8,349 nt of DNA, from NCBI GenBank assembly GCA_018644785.1, contig JABGPV010000231.1, forward strand, positions 1 to 8,349, written 5' to 3'. A program made the translations under genes and the position numbers. Below, piece by piece: positions 6,224-8,349 of the stretch (its first letter is position 1; every line of letters starts with the position of its first letter). The notes beneath the pieces were generated by a model. The model did not search any database. It worked only from the letters and a program-made list of their open reading frames with translations, and had not been told where the DNA came from. The DNA is from Deltaproteobacteria bacterium. GTDB lineage: Bacteria > Desulfobacterota > DSM-4660 > Desulfatiglandales > Desulfatiglandaceae.

Positions 6224-7447
6224 TCAACAGCTGAAAAACCGGCTGGCGGAAACACGTATTCCGTTTTCGCCGGTCTTTTTAAGCACCCTCTCTTCGAGAC
6301 ATATTTGAACCACGGGAATGCCACCCAGAAGTCCGGCATGTTTGTAGTGATGCCGATCAATGGCCCCATCCTTTGATTTAACCTCAAAAAGGCACCATGG
6401 ATTCCGGTCTTTGGTAATGAGGAAATCGGTCTCTTTACCGTCTCTGGTACGGATAAAAAAGAGCTCATACAGCCAGAGTCCCTGATCATTCCACCTTGCT
6501 GTCATGCTCTTCAGCTCAACGGCAACGTAGTTCTCAAAGCGTTTGGGCATATCGGAACACCGGGTCCAATCAAAGAAATACCCTTTCTTTTCCTTTTTGA
6601 CGGCCCTTGATATTCTTTTGCTGTAAGGCGGCACCAGAAACAGGGCATAGGCCAATTGCAGGGCTGAAACACAGTTTTTTATGGCTGTATAACTGATTCC
6701 CACATCTTCCCTGATGGCATTGAGTGACAAGGGAGAACCGACCCTTTCCGGCAATAGAGACATCACCATGGCCACATTTTCCACATCCACAATGCGGGTT
6801 AAATCACGAATATCCTCTCTCACCAGACGATCCACCATATCCCGCTGCCACCGACGGTGGAAGGTGGACTTGGCCTTGGAACAGGGCTCGGGAAAACCGC
6901 TGTAGTTAAGGAGTTGTTCCAGAAAGGCTGATTCATAAACAAGGGTCGACAGCTTCCGTTCGATGAATTCCGTCGCCGAGCATCCATCATCCACGGCGAT
7001 CGGTTTTCGACGGGAGACCTCGGCAAGGGAAAAGGGGAAAAGCCGAAATAGAAAATAACGACCGGCCAAAGAGTCACCTGATTTTCGAAACCAGTCCAGA
7101 CGGGCGCTGCCCGTAATAATAAACCGACACTCCTTTTCAAATCTGTCAAAGTAGTCTTTAAGAATGTTTTTCCATTTGGGCATTTTGTGGATTTCATCAA
7201 AGCAGAGCCACAAGGGCCTTTCGCCCTCGAAATCATATAAATAGGTCTCGAAAAAATAGGGGTCTTTTCGATACCTATCCCTGATTTTTCTGAGATCCCA
7301 GTTATAATAACCCTCCGGCATTTGCGACCGGCTCAGAAAGGTTTTGGCCAAGGTGGTCTTTCCCACCTGTCTGGGTCCTGCGACAAAACGCATCTGACGC
7401 CCAAAATCGGAGCTGAAACATATTTCTTTAAGGTGCCTTTCAATCAT
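6224..7447 (-). CDS. AAA-type ATPase with DUF4143 C-terminal domain
   Basis: A 407-residue cytoplasmic ATP-binding protein of the AAA/DUF4143 group, whose cellular role is not established. The N-terminal P-loop domain shows Walker A GPRQVGKTT (24-32), Walker B LWLCFDEIHKMPKW (79-92, D84/E85), sensor-like FIITGSARLDWF (109-120) and LAGRYFLFRLFPFSLAE (127-143), the usual family signature. A helical, winged-helix-like middle follows (about 210-275). The C-terminal DUF4143 part has GKETDFLITKDRNPWCLFEVKSKD (337-360); D341, E355 and K357 fit a PD-(D/E)xK nuclease-like core. Length is normal and the gene is intact. It stands alone: 129 nt from the TRAP gene upstream and about 370 nt from the TolC-like gene downstream, with its own candidate promoter. 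Such genes are scattered and often horizontally moved; whether it acts in defence, toxin-antitoxin-like control or repair cannot be told from sequence. The Shine-Dalgarno sequence is poor (AGGA, 11 nt from the ATG). Confidence 0.9.
   Translation of the reverse strand: MIERHLKEICFSSDFGRQMRFVAGPRQVGKTTLAKTFLSRSQMPEGYYNWDLRKIRDRYRKDPYFFETYLYDFEGERPLWLCFDEIHKMPKWKNILKDYFDRFEKECRFIITGSARLDWFRKSGDSLAGRYFLFRLFPFSLAEVSRRKPIAVDDGCSATEFIERKLSTLVYESAFLEQLLNYSGFPEPCSKAKSTFHRRWQRDMVDRLVREDIRDLTRIVDVENVAMVMSLLPERVGSPLSLNAIREDVGISYTAIKNCVSALQLAYALFLVPPYSKRISRAVKKEKKGYFFDWTRCSDMPKRFENYVAVELKSMTARWNDQGLWLYELFFIRTRDGKETDFLITKDRNPWCLFEVKSKDGAIDRHHYKHAGLLGGIPVVQICLEERVLKKTGENGIRVSASRFFSC
6234..6280. terminator. 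Possible bidirectional intrinsic terminator inside the ATPase gene 3' end
   Basis: ACCGGC (6238-6243) pairs with GCCGGT (6269-6274), and an inner CGGAA/TTCCG stem extends the hairpin. Both sides carry T-runs: on the minus strand GCCGGT is followed by TTTT, and on the plus strand by CTTTTT. It lies within the last 20 codons of the ATPase gene, before the TGA at 6224-6226. The encoded tail (GIRVSASRFF) looks like the family's normal C-terminus, so the overlap seems genuine; termination here would cost some full-length message. Confidence 0.4.
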
Positions 7448-7453
7448 GCGTCA

Positions 7454-7481
7454 AATTTATCCTATCAGATAAAAAAGTCAA
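7454..7481 (-). promoter_or_regulatory. Candidate promoter and palindromic operator of the AAA ATPase gene
   Basis: On the minus strand TTGACT (7476-7481) and TAAATT (7454-7459) are 16 nt apart, a fair -35/-10 pair. Between and overlapping them is an imperfect palindrome, TTTATCTGATAGGATAAA (7456-7473), with six matched bases at each end. A protein bound there would block the promoter. Transcription would begin only a few bases before the ATG at 7447, which fits the weak ribosome binding site and suggests a leaderless or very short leader message. The 7482-7576 remainder of the spacer shows no gene and no clear terminator for the TRAP gene. Confidence 0.35.
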
Positions 7482-7576
7482 GGCTTTTTCTTTCATCGAA
7501 GTAAAGTTGCCGAACCAAAGAAACATTATCCTGATTGCGGATCAGATCAAAGAGAATGGATAATTTAGATAGTATT

Positions 7577-8349
7577 TCAGAGCTTTGCCCGCCTCAATCT
7601 CATTTTCTGGGAGAAAATCACGAGGCAATAAACAGCCAACCCTAGGGAAAAGAAATAATATTTCAGCACCATATCAACCTGGAAAAAGGCAGCAACGGCC
7701 CCCGGATGAAACAGAATGAAGGCCGCCCCGACCAGAAAAGGAATTTCATACCACCGGTTGCGGGTCAGGCACCACCCCTGGGCAAAGCACTCAAATGCCG
7801 ACATGCCCACCAGCGCCATACCGAAGATCATAAGCGCCTGGGGCCAACTGCTGATGCCATGGAGTATCAGATCCGGATTGAACACAAACATAAAGGCAAT
7901 GCAACTGGTTCGGATGTCATACAAGAACCCCTGAATGCCGGTGGGGATGGGGTCGGATTCGGCAATGGCGGACGCCGCATAGGCCGCAAGGCCCACCGGG
8001 GGCGTATCATCGGCCAATATCCCAAAATAGAAACAGAACAGATGCGCTGCCATCAAAGGAATGACATAATCGTATAGGCCTCCCACTTCAACGATGATCG
8101 GCGCGGTTAAAGACGCCATGACAATATAGGTGGCGGTTGTGGGCAAGCCCATACCGATGATGAGGCTGGCAAAGGCCGTGATGAGCAGTAACAGGAAGAT
8201 GTTCCCTCCGGAAAGATATTCAACAATCCCTGAAATCATCCCTCCGATCCCCATGTTCACCACACCCACGATGATTCCGGCACAGGCGCAGGCAAGGGCC
8301 ACCGCCATCATATTCCTGGAGCCCTGCACGAAGCCTTTAAAAATAATGC
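7577..8349 (-). CDS. TRAP transporter fused permease, C-terminal part (cut by window edge)
   Basis: The last 256 residues of a large TRAP-type permease; the frame stays open to the window end at 8347, so the 5' part is missing. The sequence is almost entirely hydrophobic helices with the family's re-entrant-loop signature IIGMGLPTTATYIVMASLTAPIIVEVGG and a second conserved block, FYFGILADDTPPVGLAAYAASAIAESDP. These are typical of the fused 4TM/12TM permease (DctQM-type) that works with TAXI-type periplasmic binding proteins to import carboxylates or amino-acid-like solutes with a sodium or proton gradient. The substrate cannot be read from this part. It ends in a basic tail (KMRLRRAKL). The partner binding protein should lie upstream, outside the window. 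The nearest following gene, the AAA ATPase, has its own candidate promoter and is probably unrelated in function. Confidence 0.88.
   Translation of the reverse strand, partial: IIFKGFVQGSRNMMAVALACACAGIIVGVVNMGIGGMISGIVEYLSGGNIFLLLLITAFASLIIGMGLPTTATYIVMASLTAPIIVEVGGLYDYVIPLMAAHLFCFYFGILADDTPPVGLAAYAASAIAESDPIPTGIQGFLYDIRTSCIAFMFVFNPDLILHGISSWPQALMIFGMALVGMSAFECFAQGWCLTRNRWYEIPFLVGAAFILFHPGAVAAFFQVDMVLKYYFFSLGLAVYCLVIFSQKMRLRRAKL

Noticed and set aside
6090..6308. Plus-strand 72-residue frame antisense to the ATPase 3' end.
   Set aside because: No ribosome binding site and no recognisable protein features; about a third of it lies antisense to a convincing gene and the rest in the spacer.
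1..8349. CRISPR arrays, tRNA or rRNA genes, transposases, phage or plasmid genes.
   Set aside because: None seen: no regularly spaced repeats, no cloverleaf-like sequence, and no recognisable mobile-element protein on either strand.

Overview
The window reads as chromosomal DNA of a delta-proteobacterial type, most likely Desulfobacterota and perhaps Desulfobacterales. This is inferred from protein style (a sensor protein beginning with a CPVTG-type N-terminal region, PhnD-like binding proteins beside PAS histidine kinases, a TRAP permease) and from AATCATCAATC-like simple repeats between genes; no rRNA or other taxonomic marker is present. Every gene I can support lies on the minus strand, so transcription runs right to left.

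Right edge (7577-8349): the C-terminal part of a TRAP-type fused permease, cut by the window end. Next (6224-7447) is a stand-alone AAA/DUF4143 ATPase with its own candidate promoter, an overlapping palindrome, and a possible bidirectional terminator inside its 3' end.

From about 6040 leftward lies the main unit, a probable operon: candidate promoter and leader (about 5854-6040), a TolC-like outer-membrane protein (4405-5853), a PhnD-like periplasmic binding protein (3446-4393), a membrane HAMP-PAS histidine kinase (1474-3435), a second binding protein about 70% identical to the first (419-1369), and the start of a further sensor-type protein (1-405, cut by the window edge). Gaps are 11, 10, 104 and 13 nt. 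At two junctions the upstream TAG stop is part of the next gene's Shine-Dalgarno sequence. No ABC permease, ABC ATPase, membrane-fusion protein or response regulator is visible. The simplest reading is that the binding proteins act as ligand receptors for the kinases rather than in uptake; this is inference.

The unit looks like a duplicated [binding protein + sensor] module. A short remnant of another histidine kinase (the G2 box region, GTGLGxSxSDGIIKDH) lies just upstream of the TolC-like gene, suggesting that a further sensor gene once stood there and was deleted. The kinase gene also carries an intergenic-type simple repeat inside its ATPase domain, and the same sequence words recur, inverted and in swapped order, at its stop codon.
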